NCBI GenBank assembly: GCA_963755495.1
Contig: CAVWJS010000002.1
Location: forward strand, 186,001 to 250,000
Direction of reading: 5' to 3'
Length of the DNA stretch: 64,000 nucleotides
Source: Bog-473 sp963755495
GTDB taxonomy: Bacteria; Actinomycetota; Acidimicrobiia; Acidimicrobiales; RAAP-2
Below the pieces are notes generated by a model, which ran no database searches, was not told where the DNA came from, and saw nothing but the letters and a program-made list of their open reading frames with translations. A program made the position numbers and the translations under genes. Shown here one piece after another: positions 36,307-44,827 of the stretch. Every line of letters begins with the position of its first letter. Within the stretch, counting starts at the first letter, position 1.

Positions 36307-37499
36307 CGGATTGTGGTCGAGGTCTGGTTCGAGGCTGGGGCCGGGGCTGGGGCCGGTCTCGAAGCTTGGGCGAGAGGTGACGTTGGTGTTGGGAGGGGGG
36401 TGGATGCAATAGACGGGACAAAGGGGGCGTTGGTCGGTGCCATGCCGTCTGCCATGCCGTCTGCCGTGCCGTCTGCCGTGCCGTCTGCCGTGCCGTCTGC
36501 CGTGCCGTCTGCCGTGCCGTCTGTCATGCGGTCTGTCGTGCCGTCTGGGTTGGGTCGGTGGGGGGTCAGGTCCTGGGAGGTGCCCGCGTAGCGGTCGAGG
36601 ACGGCGGCCACCTCGGCCCGGCCTTCCTCAATGAGCTCATCCGTAGCTGAGAAATCACTGTATTGCGCCGACGGCTCGCCACCGCCACTGAAGACCACGA
36701 CCTCCACGCCAGGAGGAAGCATGGCGAGCTCTCGCACGAAGCGGGCATGGACCGCGACGAAGAATGCGGTCAGGGCCGCCTCGGCAGGACGTTTCGGGAG
36801 CGGGGGGTGGTAGTGGAGAGGTCCACAGAGAAAGACGTAGATCCGGGTGCATCCCGCCGCCATGGCCCGGCTGATCGGCACATTGTTGACGACTCCGCCA
36901 TCAACGAGAACGTCGCCGTCGATGATGACCGGGGGGAAGATCGAGGGAATGGCCGACGACGCCAGAATGGCCTCGACCGCGGGGCCGTGAGCAATCCAGC
37001 GCTCGCGGCCGTCGGTGAGCGAGGTGGTCACGACCTCGAAGGGGATCGTGGTGTCTTGGAGGTTGTCGTAGTCGATGCCCGCCTCAATGATGGAGCGCAG
37101 CCCCGAGTTCGAATGGACAGCGGCGCGCTTTTGGAGAAAGGCCCACGGTCCGTGGAGGGCAGAGCGGGGAAAGATGTCGGTCCCTTTCACGCCCCTCCAG
37201 ATTGTCGCCATCCGTTCGATGCCCTCTCTCGTCGGGCTGCCGGCGTAGGCCGCACCGTTGATCGCGCCCACCGACGCCCCGAACACCCGGTCGGCGCGGA
37301 TCCCCCTTTCGACCAGCTCGGCCAACATGCCGACCTGCACCGCTCCCCTGCTTCCCCCGCCCGCCAAGACGAAAGCCGTCTTAGGCTCTGGCGGCGGCGT
37401 GCTCCTGCCGAGGCGGTTTGCTCGGGCTGCATGGAGCCGCCGGCCCATGCGGCTCCACCACGTGCCGGGATTTCGCGGCGAGGTTGCGGCGTCAGTCAC
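36303..37499 (-). CDS. Patatin-like phospholipase/lipid acyl hydrolase
   Basis: 398 residues. The oxyanion-hole motif AGGGSRGAVQVG (near residue 45), the nucleophile elbow GASVG and the catalytic Asp in LVDGGVVNN give the full Ser-Asp dyad of bacterial patatins. The last 80 residues are low complexity, with repeats of DGTA from a 12-bp tandem repeat and then Pro/Ala/Ser-rich sequence. There is no signal peptide, so action is at the cytoplasmic membrane face. The GTG start overlaps the stop of an upstream small membrane protein and the stop overlaps the methyltransferase start. Confidence 0.88.
   Translation of the reverse strand: MTDAATSPRNPGTWWSRMGRRLHAARANRLGRSTPPPEPKTAFVLAGGGSRGAVQVGMLAELVERGIRADRVFGASVGAINGAAYAGSPTREGIERMATIWRGVKGTDIFPRSALHGPWAFLQKRAAVHSNSGLRSIIEAGIDYDNLQDTTIPFEVVTTSLTDGRERWIAHGPAVEAILASSAIPSIFPPVIIDGDVLVDGGVVNNVPISRAMAAGCTRIYVFLCGPLHYHPPLPKRPAEAALTAFFVAVHARFVRELAMLPPGVEVVVFSGGGEPSAQYSDFSATDELIEEGRAEVAAVLDRYAGTSQDLTPHRPNPDGTTDRMTDGTADGTADGTADGTADGTADGMADGMAPTNAPFVPSIASTPLPTPTSPLAQASRPAPAPAPASNQTSTTIR
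36440..36545. repeat. 12-bp tandem repeat in the patatin 3' region
   Basis: About eight to nine direct copies of a 12-bp unit (consensus GCCGTGCCGTCT on the plus strand). Two variants begin the array and others end it. It encodes repeated DGTA/DGMA units in the patatin tail and keeps frame because 12 is a multiple of three. It is a likely slippage site, so copy number may vary between strains. Confidence 0.85.
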
Positions 37500-37741
37500 G
37501 GGCGGGGCGGCGGGGATGGGCGGGGCGGCGGCGGCACGTCACCCTCCGCCGGAGCGGATCTCTCCAGCTGCCGTTGCCTCCACGCCGCCCGACCCTTGCG
37601 GTCGCTGCGGATGGCCCACATGAGGACAACGACGATCAGTACGGCCAGGGCCACGATGAAAATCCCGAAAAGGACCGCAAACGCTACGTTCGAAGCCAGC
37701 AGTGGGGCGGGCGGTAAGGGGAGCGAGAGAGCGTGACCCAT
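37496..37741 (-). CDS. Small single-span membrane protein
   Basis: 81 residues. A hydrophobic segment (about 19-43, FAVLFGIFIVALAVLIVVVLM) is followed by a basic Arg/Lys-rich region and a proline-rich tail. The stop overlaps the GTG start of the patatin gene, so it is translated upstream of it. It could anchor or regulate the patatin. No family is recognised. Confidence 0.6.
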   Translation of the reverse strand: MGHALSLPLPPAPLLASNVAFAVLFGIFIVALAVLIVVVLMWAIRSDRKGRAAWRQRQLERSAPAEGDVPPPPRPSPPPRP

Positions 37742-37774
37742 GGCACCAGCCAGGGTAGAGGAGACGCAGACAGT

Positions 37775-38890
37775 GTGGGACGGCGCCGATCCTTGTGGTC
37801 TCGCGTCCTTGACCCCGATTCGCGTGTCACACCCTTACGGCACACTCCCCAGATGGTTCTCGTTACGCCCCGACAGGCGGTCCTGACAGGTTCTCCACCG
37901 CTTACTATCCCTGTTCCACCGCCTGAGGGTCCCAGAGATCCCGTTTCAGTTGACCCCGGGGAAGCGGGCGGCCGCAGGGAAGTGGCATTGGCCGACGGCG
38001 CCGGGGTGGCACGGGATGAAGTCCTTGCGCTTCTGAGGGACGGTTCGGAACGCCGACCCCATTTCCACCCTGGACTGGGCGGCGGTTTGCGCGCCTGGTT
38101 GGAGGACGGGGCAAGCGAACTCGTCGGCACCCGTGGTGAAGGTGCACCCCCACTCTTCCTGGGCCCGCGCCTGTTGTGGGAGGGCCCACCTTCGTGGAGT
38201 GGCCCCGCGACCGCTGCGGCCGGAGCGGCAGTGGGCGTCAAGGTCGACGATGCTGCGGCCGTCATCCATACCGATCCGTATCCGATGCACGTGGTCCAGT
38301 CCTGCCTCGTGCGAGCTCTCTTTCGCCAGATTGTGACGACGGGCCGAGCGCCGGGAGACCCAATGGTCGACGCCCTCGACGCGCTGCGCGTCGACCCAGG
38401 TTCCCTTGGAATGGTGCGACACATCGACGGCTTGGAACAGGAAAGGCATGCGGCGCTCGCTGCATCCCTGTCCATCCACGTGGCGCACTTGCTCAACCTC
38501 ACGCCGCGATTTGCGCCGGGTTGGCTACCCCGGACGGACGACAGGGTGGCCATTCCACTCGCGGGAGGTCGCGTCGTCCTGTGCGGCGTATTCGATCTCC
38601 TGGTCGGAGCTCCGGTCCCGGGTACGGCCACACTGTGCGCGGTCGGACTCACGACCGGGGGACGGTGGGCTCAGGCACGGATGGCGTTGCACTATCTCGC
38701 CTTGCTCGAGACATTGCGCAGCGGGAGCCCACCTTTTCGAGTCGCCCTGCTCCATTCCGCGGTGGGGCGTTATGGCGTCGAAGACGTGCTCGAGGAGCAT
38801 CTCCGATCCGTCGTGTCCCACGTTGTCGCCCGCCTGTCCACTCTCGGGCGCATCGGAAAAGTCGGAACTGGAGGATCGATCGATGGCTGA
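37775..38890 (+). CDS. Conserved-looking protein of unknown function
   Basis: 371 residues if started at GTG 37775, which has GAGGAG about 11 bp upstream; ATG 37733 would overlap the divergent membrane gene. Visible features are VGVKVDDAAAVIHTDPYPMHV, then LIVH-like helical text around HIDGLEQERHAALAASLSIHVAHLL and a C-terminal part with GGRVVLCGVFDLLVG, which resembles the core strand of some PD-(D/E)XK nucleases. That is too weak to assign. It overlaps the next gene by 8 bp, so the two are coupled and likely act together. Confidence 0.6.
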   Translation: MGRRRSLWSRVLDPDSRVTPLRHTPQMVLVTPRQAVLTGSPPLTIPVPPPEGPRDPVSVDPGEAGGRREVALADGAGVARDEVLALLRDGSERRPHFHPGLGGGLRAWLEDGASELVGTRGEGAPPLFLGPRLLWEGPPSWSGPATAAAGAAVGVKVDDAAAVIHTDPYPMHVVQSCLVRALFRQIVTTGRAPGDPMVDALDALRVDPGSLGMVRHIDGLEQERHAALAASLSIHVAHLLNLTPRFAPGWLPRTDDRVAIPLAGGRVVLCGVFDLLVGAPVPGTATLCAVGLTTGGRWAQARMALHYLALLETLRSGSPPFRVALLHSAVGRYGVEDVLEEHLRSVVSHVVARLSTLGRIGKVGTGGSIDG

Positions 38891-39770
38891 ACCTTGGGCC
38901 GCCACGACACTGACGGCCATCCTGCTTGCGCCACCCGATCCTGTCGCCATAGAGGAACGTTGTGCGGTGATGGAGGCGGCGAAACGCATCCCACGCGTGC
39001 TGGCCGACCTGGCCGTGCCGCGTCTCGGGAGAAGTACTTTGCGCGTCACTGATCACCATGTGCGCACTGCCCTGGCGCCCGAGATCCCAACGCTCACCGA
39101 CACCCCTTTCGCATGGTCTCCGCGCACGGCACGACGGACCCTCGGATTGGCAGCCGTGCGCGCCTTGGCGGTGGGAGAAGTCAGATCACCCATCGATGGC
39201 GTCAGGCGGGCCGTGGCTGACGCCATCCGTTCGGTGCGTGACGGTGAGCGTGCGGCCGCCTCCATGGACCGGTGGCTCGCCGGGTTAACGCCGGCAGGTC
39301 TGGCCGCAGTCGAAGCCGATGCAGTCACATGGGCGACCCGCCTCTGGTGCGCCCTGGATTGGAATGCCTTCGAGGAGCTTCCCCTCATAGGCCGGGACCG
39401 TTGGTGGAACAGTCCGCACTCCTCCCTCCTGGCCATTCGCAGTCGGGCAGAGGTGCGCTCGGTCACGCGCGATCATGACGGCAACGCCTATTCCACCCAC
39501 CTCGTCGTGTTGGGTGGCCGGCGACGCGCCAACGTCAGATCCGAATTGAGCGTGGTCGCCATGGCGGAAGTACTCCAAGCCCAACATTCGCTCCCGCCTG
39601 CACGCATTGTCGGCTGGTGGCCGGACTCTGGCCACCACACGAAGGTCGATATCGATGAGGCCGTCCTCGAAGAAGGCGTCGCCGCGGTTGCCCGTACCCT
39701 GTCTCGCGGAGAGACCCCCCGGGAGGCCGATCCAGCCCCTTCTAAGGGGGTCATGAGGGCTGCGGCATGA
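38883..39770 (+). CDS. Protein of unknown function, coupled to the preceding gene
   Basis: 295 residues from ATG 38883, which overlaps the end of the preceding gene. It is rich in Ala/Arg, with a helical middle (VRALAVGEVRSPIDGVRRAV) and a C-terminal part containing WWNSPHSSLLAIRSRAEVR and ARIVGWWPDSGHHTKVDID. No signal peptide or membrane span. I do not recognise a domain. The pair precedes typA by 34 bp on the same strand. A nuclease or regulatory pair is possible but not supported. Confidence 0.55.
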   Translation: MAEPWAATTLTAILLAPPDPVAIEERCAVMEAAKRIPRVLADLAVPRLGRSTLRVTDHHVRTALAPEIPTLTDTPFAWSPRTARRTLGLAAVRALAVGEVRSPIDGVRRAVADAIRSVRDGERAAASMDRWLAGLTPAGLAAVEADAVTWATRLWCALDWNAFEELPLIGRDRWWNSPHSSLLAIRSRAEVRSVTRDHDGNAYSTHLVVLGGRRRANVRSELSVVAMAEVLQAQHSLPPARIVGWWPDSGHHTKVDIDEAVLEEGVAAVARTLSRGETPREADPAPSKGVMRAAA

Positions 39771-39804
39771 GACCCCCCGGACCTCGCCTATCGTTGTAGC
39801 CCCC

Positions 39805-41652
39805 ATGAAGAACCGAGATGACATCCGCAATGTGGCCATCGTGGCCCACGTCGACCACGGTAAGACGACACTGGTCGATGCCATGTTGCGCCAGACCGGC
39901 GCATTCGGCGCCCACCAGGAAATGACCGACCGCGTCATGGACTCGGGCGACCTCGAACGCGAGAAGGGCATCACCATTCTGGCCAAGAACACCGCCGTCC
40001 GCTGGGGCGGCGTGAAAATGAACATCGTCGACACCCCAGGTCACGCTGATTTCGGTGGGGAGGTTGAGCGGGGTCTGACCATGGTCGACGGCGTTCTCCT
40101 ACTGGTTGACGCCTCCGAAGGCCCGCTTCCGCAGACGCGGTTCGTGCTCCGCAAGGCCCTCGAAGCTCGGCTTCCGGTGGTTCTGGTCATCAACAAGGTC
40201 GATCGGCCCGACGCCCGGATCGAAGAAGTCGTCGACCAGGTCGAGGAATTGTTCTTGGACCTCGACGCCGATGAGCACCAGATCTCTTTCCCCATCCTCT
40301 ATTCCAACGCCCGAGCTGGTTGGGTCAGCACCGAGCGGGGCGTGGAGGGGACCGACGTGGCGCCGCTCTTCCAAGCGATCATCGACCACGTCCCGGCACC
40401 GCAATTCGACGAGAACGCGCCCACACAGGCGCTCGTCTGCAACCTGAGTGCGTCGCCGTATGTCGGGCGGTTAGCCATCTGCCGCGTCTACAACGGCGAG
40501 CTCGTCAAGGGCGGGAACATCGCCTGGTGCAGAGTGGACGGAACCATCGAGAAGGCGAAGATCACCGAGATGTACGTGACCGAGTCCCTCGAGCAGGTAC
40601 CGGCGGATTCGGCCGGACCGGGCGAAATCGTCTCCATCGCCGGCCTGGCCGAGGTCACCATCGGTGAGACCCTAGCCGACGTCGACAACCCGATTCCGCT
40701 GCCGGCCATCACGGTCGACGAGCCAAGCCTGGCCATGACGATCGGGATCAATACCTCACCCCTCTCGGGCGGCGATGGGACCAAGCTGACGGCGCGGCTC
40801 TTGAAGAACCGGCTTGACTCCGAGCTCGTCGGCAATGTGGCGATCCGCGTTGCCCCGACGGATCGCCCGGATCTGTGGGAAGTGCTCGGCCGGGGCGAGC
40901 TCCAGCTGGCCGTCCTCGTCGAGACAATGCGGCGCGAGGGTTTCGAGCTGACCGTAGGCAAGCCGCAGGTGGTTACCCGTGAGGAGGACGGCAAGGTTCT
41001 CGAGCCGGTCGAGCGTGTTTCCATCGATGTGCCTGATGATTATTTAGGCGTTGTCACCCAGTTGCTGGCCCTACGTAAGGGAACCATGACCGAAATGGTC
41101 AACCACGGGACTGGATGGGTCCGCCTCGACTACCGGGTGCCGGCCCGTGGCCTCATCGGCTTTCGCACCGAGTTCTTGACCGAGACCAGGGGCACGGGCG
41201 TATTGCATCACATCTTTGACGGCTGGGAGCCCTGGCACGGTGAGCTCAAGACGCGGCGCAACGGCTCCATGGTGGCGGACCGCCGGGGCCTTACGACCAC
41301 CTTCGCCCTCATGAACCTGCAGGAGAGAGGCACCCTCATCGTCGGCCCGGGTGAGGAGGTCTACGAGGGCATGGTCATCGGCGAGAACGCCCGACAGGAA
41401 GAGATGGACGTCAACCCGACCAAGGAAAAGAAGCTCAACAACATCCGCTCCTCCACCGCGGAGGAGTTCGAGCGGCTGACCCCGGTCACCATTTTCTCGC
41501 TCGAGCACGCGCTCGAGTTCATTTCCGACGACGAATGCGTAGAAGTGACGCCGAAGGTGGTCCGGCTGCGCAAGGTCGTACTTCCTCAGGCCGAGCGCGG
41601 ACGGGCGCGAGGGCGCTTACGCGACCAGAACGCCTCCTCGCATGAGCGATAG
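39805..41652 (+). CDS. typA: Translational GTPase TypA/BipA
   Basis: 615 residues. G1 is AHVDHGKTT at residues 14-22, G2 lies around EREKGITI, G3 is DTPGHADFG and G4 is NKVDRPDAR. EF-Tu-like domain II, EF-G-like domains and the C-terminal BipA-specific domain (GFRTEFLTETRGTGVLHHIF) are complete. It binds the ribosome and assists 50S assembly and stress adaptation. ATG 39805 directly precedes the conserved N-terminus RNVAIVAHVDHG. No frame anomalies are seen. Confidence 0.97.
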   Translation: MKNRDDIRNVAIVAHVDHGKTTLVDAMLRQTGAFGAHQEMTDRVMDSGDLEREKGITILAKNTAVRWGGVKMNIVDTPGHADFGGEVERGLTMVDGVLLLVDASEGPLPQTRFVLRKALEARLPVVLVINKVDRPDARIEEVVDQVEELFLDLDADEHQISFPILYSNARAGWVSTERGVEGTDVAPLFQAIIDHVPAPQFDENAPTQALVCNLSASPYVGRLAICRVYNGELVKGGNIAWCRVDGTIEKAKITEMYVTESLEQVPADSAGPGEIVSIAGLAEVTIGETLADVDNPIPLPAITVDEPSLAMTIGINTSPLSGGDGTKLTARLLKNRLDSELVGNVAIRVAPTDRPDLWEVLGRGELQLAVLVETMRREGFELTVGKPQVVTREEDGKVLEPVERVSIDVPDDYLGVVTQLLALRKGTMTEMVNHGTGWVRLDYRVPARGLIGFRTEFLTETRGTGVLHHIFDGWEPWHGELKTRRNGSMVADRRGLTTTFALMNLQERGTLIVGPGEEVYEGMVIGENARQEEMDVNPTKEKKLNNIRSSTAEEFERLTPVTIFSLEHALEFISDDECVEVTPKVVRLRKVVLPQAERGRARGRLRDQNASSHER

Positions 41653-41705
41653 CAACAAGTAAGGCTCATTGCCCACGGACGCTTTCACTTAGCATTGCGT
41701 CGAAT

Positions 41706-41790
41706 GGAGGGATGGCAGAGCGGACAAATGCGCAGCTCTTGAAAAGCTGTGAGGTGCAAGCCTCCGTGGGTTCGAATCCCACTCCCTCCG
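41706..41790 (+). tRNA. tRNA-Ser(UGA)
   Basis: 85 nt. The acceptor stem GGAGGGA pairs with TCCCTCC, with discriminator G at 41790. The anticodon loop CTCTTGAAAAG places TGA as anticodon. A long variable arm and the T arm GTGGGTTCGAATCCCAC are present. It lies 53 bp after typA. CCA is not encoded. Confidence 0.95.
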
Positions 41791-41850
41791 CTCAGAGCAG
41801 TCGGCGAGGATCGCTGACGGCGATGACCGCTGACATGATGACCGTTTCCC

Positions 41851-42786
41851 TCAGCCAATAGCGGATCGCAACCCGGACAACCACGCGTCGGCAGCCTGCC
41901 AGGCGGCATCGGCTTCGCGCCGCTTGTCGTCCCCGTGGCTCCCGGCGGCTGGATACGAGCCGAGGAACTTCACTCCAGCCAAACTGGCGTGCAAATCGCG
42001 CAGACAGTCGGCGATGACCTCGTCGCCCAAGTGGCCACTCAGGTCGATGACGAAGCAGTAGTCCCCGAGGCTCTGCTTGGTCGGGCGAGACTCGAGCTTG
42101 GTCAGGTTGATGTTGCGCGCTGCGAATTGCCCCAGAATGCCGTGCAGGCTTCCAGGGTGATCGGCCCGCTGAAAACACACAATGCTCGTTTTGTCGTGGC
42201 CGGTCGCCTTGTGCACACCCGGTGGCCGGGTGACGGCGACGAAGCGGGTCTGGTTCTCGGGGTGGTCCTCGACGTCCTCGGCCACGATCGCAAGCCCGTA
42301 GCGTTCCGCCGCCAGCCGGGGGGCGATGGCAGCGGCGTTGCGCAGATTCGACTCACCGAGGACGCGCGCCGCATCCGCCGTCGAATGGGCAGCCACTTGT
42401 TCCGCCCCCGGCACGTGACCGGCCAAGAACTTCTGACACTGGGCCAGCGCGTGCGGATAGGACGCCACTTGCGTGATCTCACTGAGCTGTACGCCCGGCT
42501 TGGCCATGAGGTGGAGATGGATGTCCATTACGACCTCGCGCTGGATATAGAGGTCCACGTCGAAAATGAGCCCATCGATAGTGGCGCTCACCGTGCCTTC
42601 AATGCCGTTCTCGATTGGGACAAATCCCACGTCGGCCCGGCCCGCCGCCACCTCCTCGAGGACAGTGGAGATCGACAAGAGGGGGCGGAGATCGGCCGCG
42701 GCCAGATCCGGCTGGGTGAGCAGCGCCTCTTGGGTGAAGGTGGCCGCCGGGCCGAAGTAGGCGACCGTGGTCGCAGGAGGGTTCAC
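41851..42786 (-). CDS. pheA: Prephenate dehydratase
   Basis: About 311 residues from GTG 42786. The catalytic domain shows AYFGPAATFTQEALL, DVGFVPIENGIEGTVS and the active-site region NQTRFVAVTR. The C-terminal ACT domain (DHPGSLHGILGQFAARNINLTKLESRP) is the phenylalanine-sensing part. It turns prephenate into phenylpyruvate in phenylalanine synthesis. There is no chorismate mutase domain. A second GTG at 42825 is possible and has a better ribosome site (AAGGG), but it would overlap the divergent larB start. Confidence 0.94.
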   Translation of the reverse strand: MNPPATTVAYFGPAATFTQEALLTQPDLAAADLRPLLSISTVLEEVAAGRADVGFVPIENGIEGTVSATIDGLIFDVDLYIQREVVMDIHLHLMAKPGVQLSEITQVASYPHALAQCQKFLAGHVPGAEQVAAHSTADAARVLGESNLRNAAAIAPRLAAERYGLAIVAEDVEDHPENQTRFVAVTRPPGVHKATGHDKTSIVCFQRADHPGSLHGILGQFAARNINLTKLESRPTKQSLGDYCFVIDLSGHLGDEVIADCLRDLHASLAGVKFLGSYPAAGSHGDDKRREADAAWQAADAWLSGLRSAIG

Positions 42787-42809
42787 TCCCGGGCAGGATA
42801 GTGAGATAT

Positions 42810-43571
42810 ATGGACCCCTCCTCACTCCGCGCCCTTATCGATAAGGTGGCATCGGCCGACTGCACGCCAGACGAGGCCGTGCGTCAGCTGCGCCGGCTCC
42901 CCTACGCCGATCTGGGGTTCGCCCGCATCGACCACCACCGTGACCTGCGCCAGGGCATGCCCGAGGCCGTCTACGGCCCCGGCAAGACGCCCGAGCAATG
43001 CGCCGCCATTGTCGAGGAGTTGCTCGGTGCCAGCACCGGCCCCGTACTGCTGACCAGAGCGGTGGAGGCCCAGGTCAAGGCGGTTTCCGCTCTTACTGAA
43101 ACCCTCGGCTACGGGCCGGGCGAGGTCACGGAGGCCGGCCCGACGTGCACCATGACCTACCGCCCGGCGCCGTCACGGGGGGGACACGTCGTGGTGGTGA
43201 CGGCCGGTACGGCGGACCTACCCATCGCCCACGAGTGCAGCGCGGTGCTGCGGGCTCTCGGGTTCGCGCCGACACTCCTGGTGGACTGCGGGGTGGCCGG
43301 GCTCCATCGTTTGCTCGCCGAGGTCGACGAGCTCGCCATGGCCGATGCCGTGGTCGTGATCGCCGGCATGGAGGGCGCACTGTCAAGCGTCGTGGGGGGC
43401 CTCACCCCGGCACCTGTCGTGGCGGTCCCCACGAGCACCGGCTACGGGGCCGCCTTCGAAGGGGTCACGGCGCTCCTGGCCATGCTCGCCAGCTGTGCCT
43501 CAGGGGTCACCGTGGTCGGGATCGACAACGGCTACGGCGCGGCCTGCGCCGTGGCGCGGCTTCTGCGGTGA
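42810..43571 (+). CDS. larB: Nickel pincer cofactor biosynthesis protein LarB
   Basis: 253 residues from ATG 42810. An N-terminal part (GFARIDHHRDLRQGMPEAVYG) precedes a PurE-like domain with VVVVTAGTADLPIAHE, GMEGALSSVVGGL and TSTGYGAAFEGVTALL. LarB carboxylates and hydrolyses nicotinic acid adenine dinucleotide, the first step to the nickel-pincer nucleotide used by lactate racemase-type enzymes. The stop overlaps the larC start (GTGA). No larA is in the window. Confidence 0.94.
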   Translation: MDPSSLRALIDKVASADCTPDEAVRQLRRLPYADLGFARIDHHRDLRQGMPEAVYGPGKTPEQCAAIVEELLGASTGPVLLTRAVEAQVKAVSALTETLGYGPGEVTEAGPTCTMTYRPAPSRGGHVVVVTAGTADLPIAHECSAVLRALGFAPTLLVDCGVAGLHRLLAEVDELAMADAVVVIAGMEGALSSVVGGLTPAPVVAVPTSTGYGAAFEGVTALLAMLASCASGVTVVGIDNGYGAACAVARLLR

Positions 43572-44827
43572 GCACCGCAACGACCAACATTGGGTCGACC
43601 AAGCCCAAGCCGGCGAGGACGATTGCCTGGTTCCACTGCTTTGCCGGTATTGCCGGTGACATGGCGTTAGGCGCACTCTTGAACGCCGGAGCGGATCTCA
43701 AGGAGGTTCGCCTCCTCCTCGACCGACTGTCGTTGCCCGGCTGGGACCTCGAAATCGAAGAATCGCTGCGCGGCGGAGTCGCCTGCACCCGCGTGGTCGT
43801 CCGGGCCAGCGAGGATGGCAGTGACCGCACACATGCCCACATTGTGGAACTGATCACCGCAGCCGCACTTCCGCCGCGCGTGACGAATCGTGCCCTCGCG
43901 GTATTCGGTCGGCTGGCCGAAGTGGAGTCGGCTCTGCACCGGCACCCGGCCGACCGGGTGCACTTCCACGAGGTCGGCGGTCACGATGCCATCATCGACA
44001 TCGTCGGCACGGTCGCTGCGCTCGAAGTCCTCGGCGTCGACGACGTCGCGGCCTCCGCCGTCGCCACGGGGACCGGTATGGTACGCGCCGCGCACGGTCT
44101 GCTTCCCAATCCCTCGCCGGCCGCCGTCCGTCTGCTCACCGGGGTGCCCACGTATGGACGCGCCACCACGGTGGAGCTCACCACCCCGACCGGAGCTGCT
44201 CTCCTCGCCGCGCTGTCCACGTCGTTCGGTCCAATGCCGTCGATGGTGGTGAAAGCCAGCGGGTTCGGTGGGGGAAACAGCGAGATCGAGGAGTTGCCCA
44301 ACTGCACGCAGGTCATCATCGGGGAGCGCCCCGAGCGGGCCTCAATCGGTTCGGGACAACCAGCCTTGGTTCTCGAGACCAACCTCGACGACGTGACCGG
44401 AGAGCAACTGGGCTATGCGTTGTCCACCGCGCTCGGCGCCGGTGCGCTCGACGCATGGATTAGTGCGGTCACCATGAAAAAAGGCCGGCCCGGACACGTC
44501 CTGCACGTGCTGACCGACGCGGCTCATCTCGACCATTTGCGCCATCTCCTGCACACGACAACTGGCACTTTCGGGGTGCGCGTCACGTCGGCGGAGCGAT
44601 GGCCCGCGGCGCGCACGTTCGACGAGGTAACCATCGATGGAATGGTGGTGCGCATGAAGGTTGCCTACGGACGGGCCAAGCCCGAGTTTGAAGATGTGGC
44701 AGCGATCGGTTCGGCCACCGGTGCCGCGGTGCATGATGTGGCCTCGCGCGCCGAGGCGGCATGGCGGTTGGAGTACGGCGTTGACCCTTCAGAGGCGATG
44801 CACGAGGACGATACGACGTCCTCATGA
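43568..44827 (+). CDS. larC: Nickel insertion protein LarC
   Basis: 419 residues from GTG 43568; the frame extends upstream through larB without homology. Family landmarks are IAWFHCFAGIAGDMALGALL, HFHEVGGHDAIIDIVG, TPTGAALLAAL and LVLETNLDDVTGEQLGYAL. LarC inserts nickel into the pincer nucleotide in a CTP-dependent reaction. In some lactobacilli the two halves are joined by a ribosomal frameshift; here a single frame encodes both. The stop overlaps the start of the PLP decarboxylase gene (ATGA). Confidence 0.94.
   Translation: MSTATTNIGSTKPKPARTIAWFHCFAGIAGDMALGALLNAGADLKEVRLLLDRLSLPGWDLEIEESLRGGVACTRVVVRASEDGSDRTHAHIVELITAAALPPRVTNRALAVFGRLAEVESALHRHPADRVHFHEVGGHDAIIDIVGTVAALEVLGVDDVAASAVATGTGMVRAAHGLLPNPSPAAVRLLTGVPTYGRATTVELTTPTGAALLAALSTSFGPMPSMVVKASGFGGGNSEIEELPNCTQVIIGERPERASIGSGQPALVLETNLDDVTGEQLGYALSTALGAGALDAWISAVTMKKGRPGHVLHVLTDAAHLDHLRHLLHTTTGTFGVRVTSAERWPAARTFDEVTIDGMVVRMKVAYGRAKPEFEDVAAIGSATGAAVHDVASRAEAAWRLEYGVDPSEAMHEDDTTSS

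Noticed and set aside
36440..36545. Possible CRISPR array
   Set aside because: Units are 12 bp, directly adjacent without spacers, and coding in frame in the patatin gene.
43145..43567. N-terminal extension of LarC
   Set aside because: The extension lies inside larB in another frame and is Arg/Gly-rich noise; the LarC family start coincides with the GTGA overlap.
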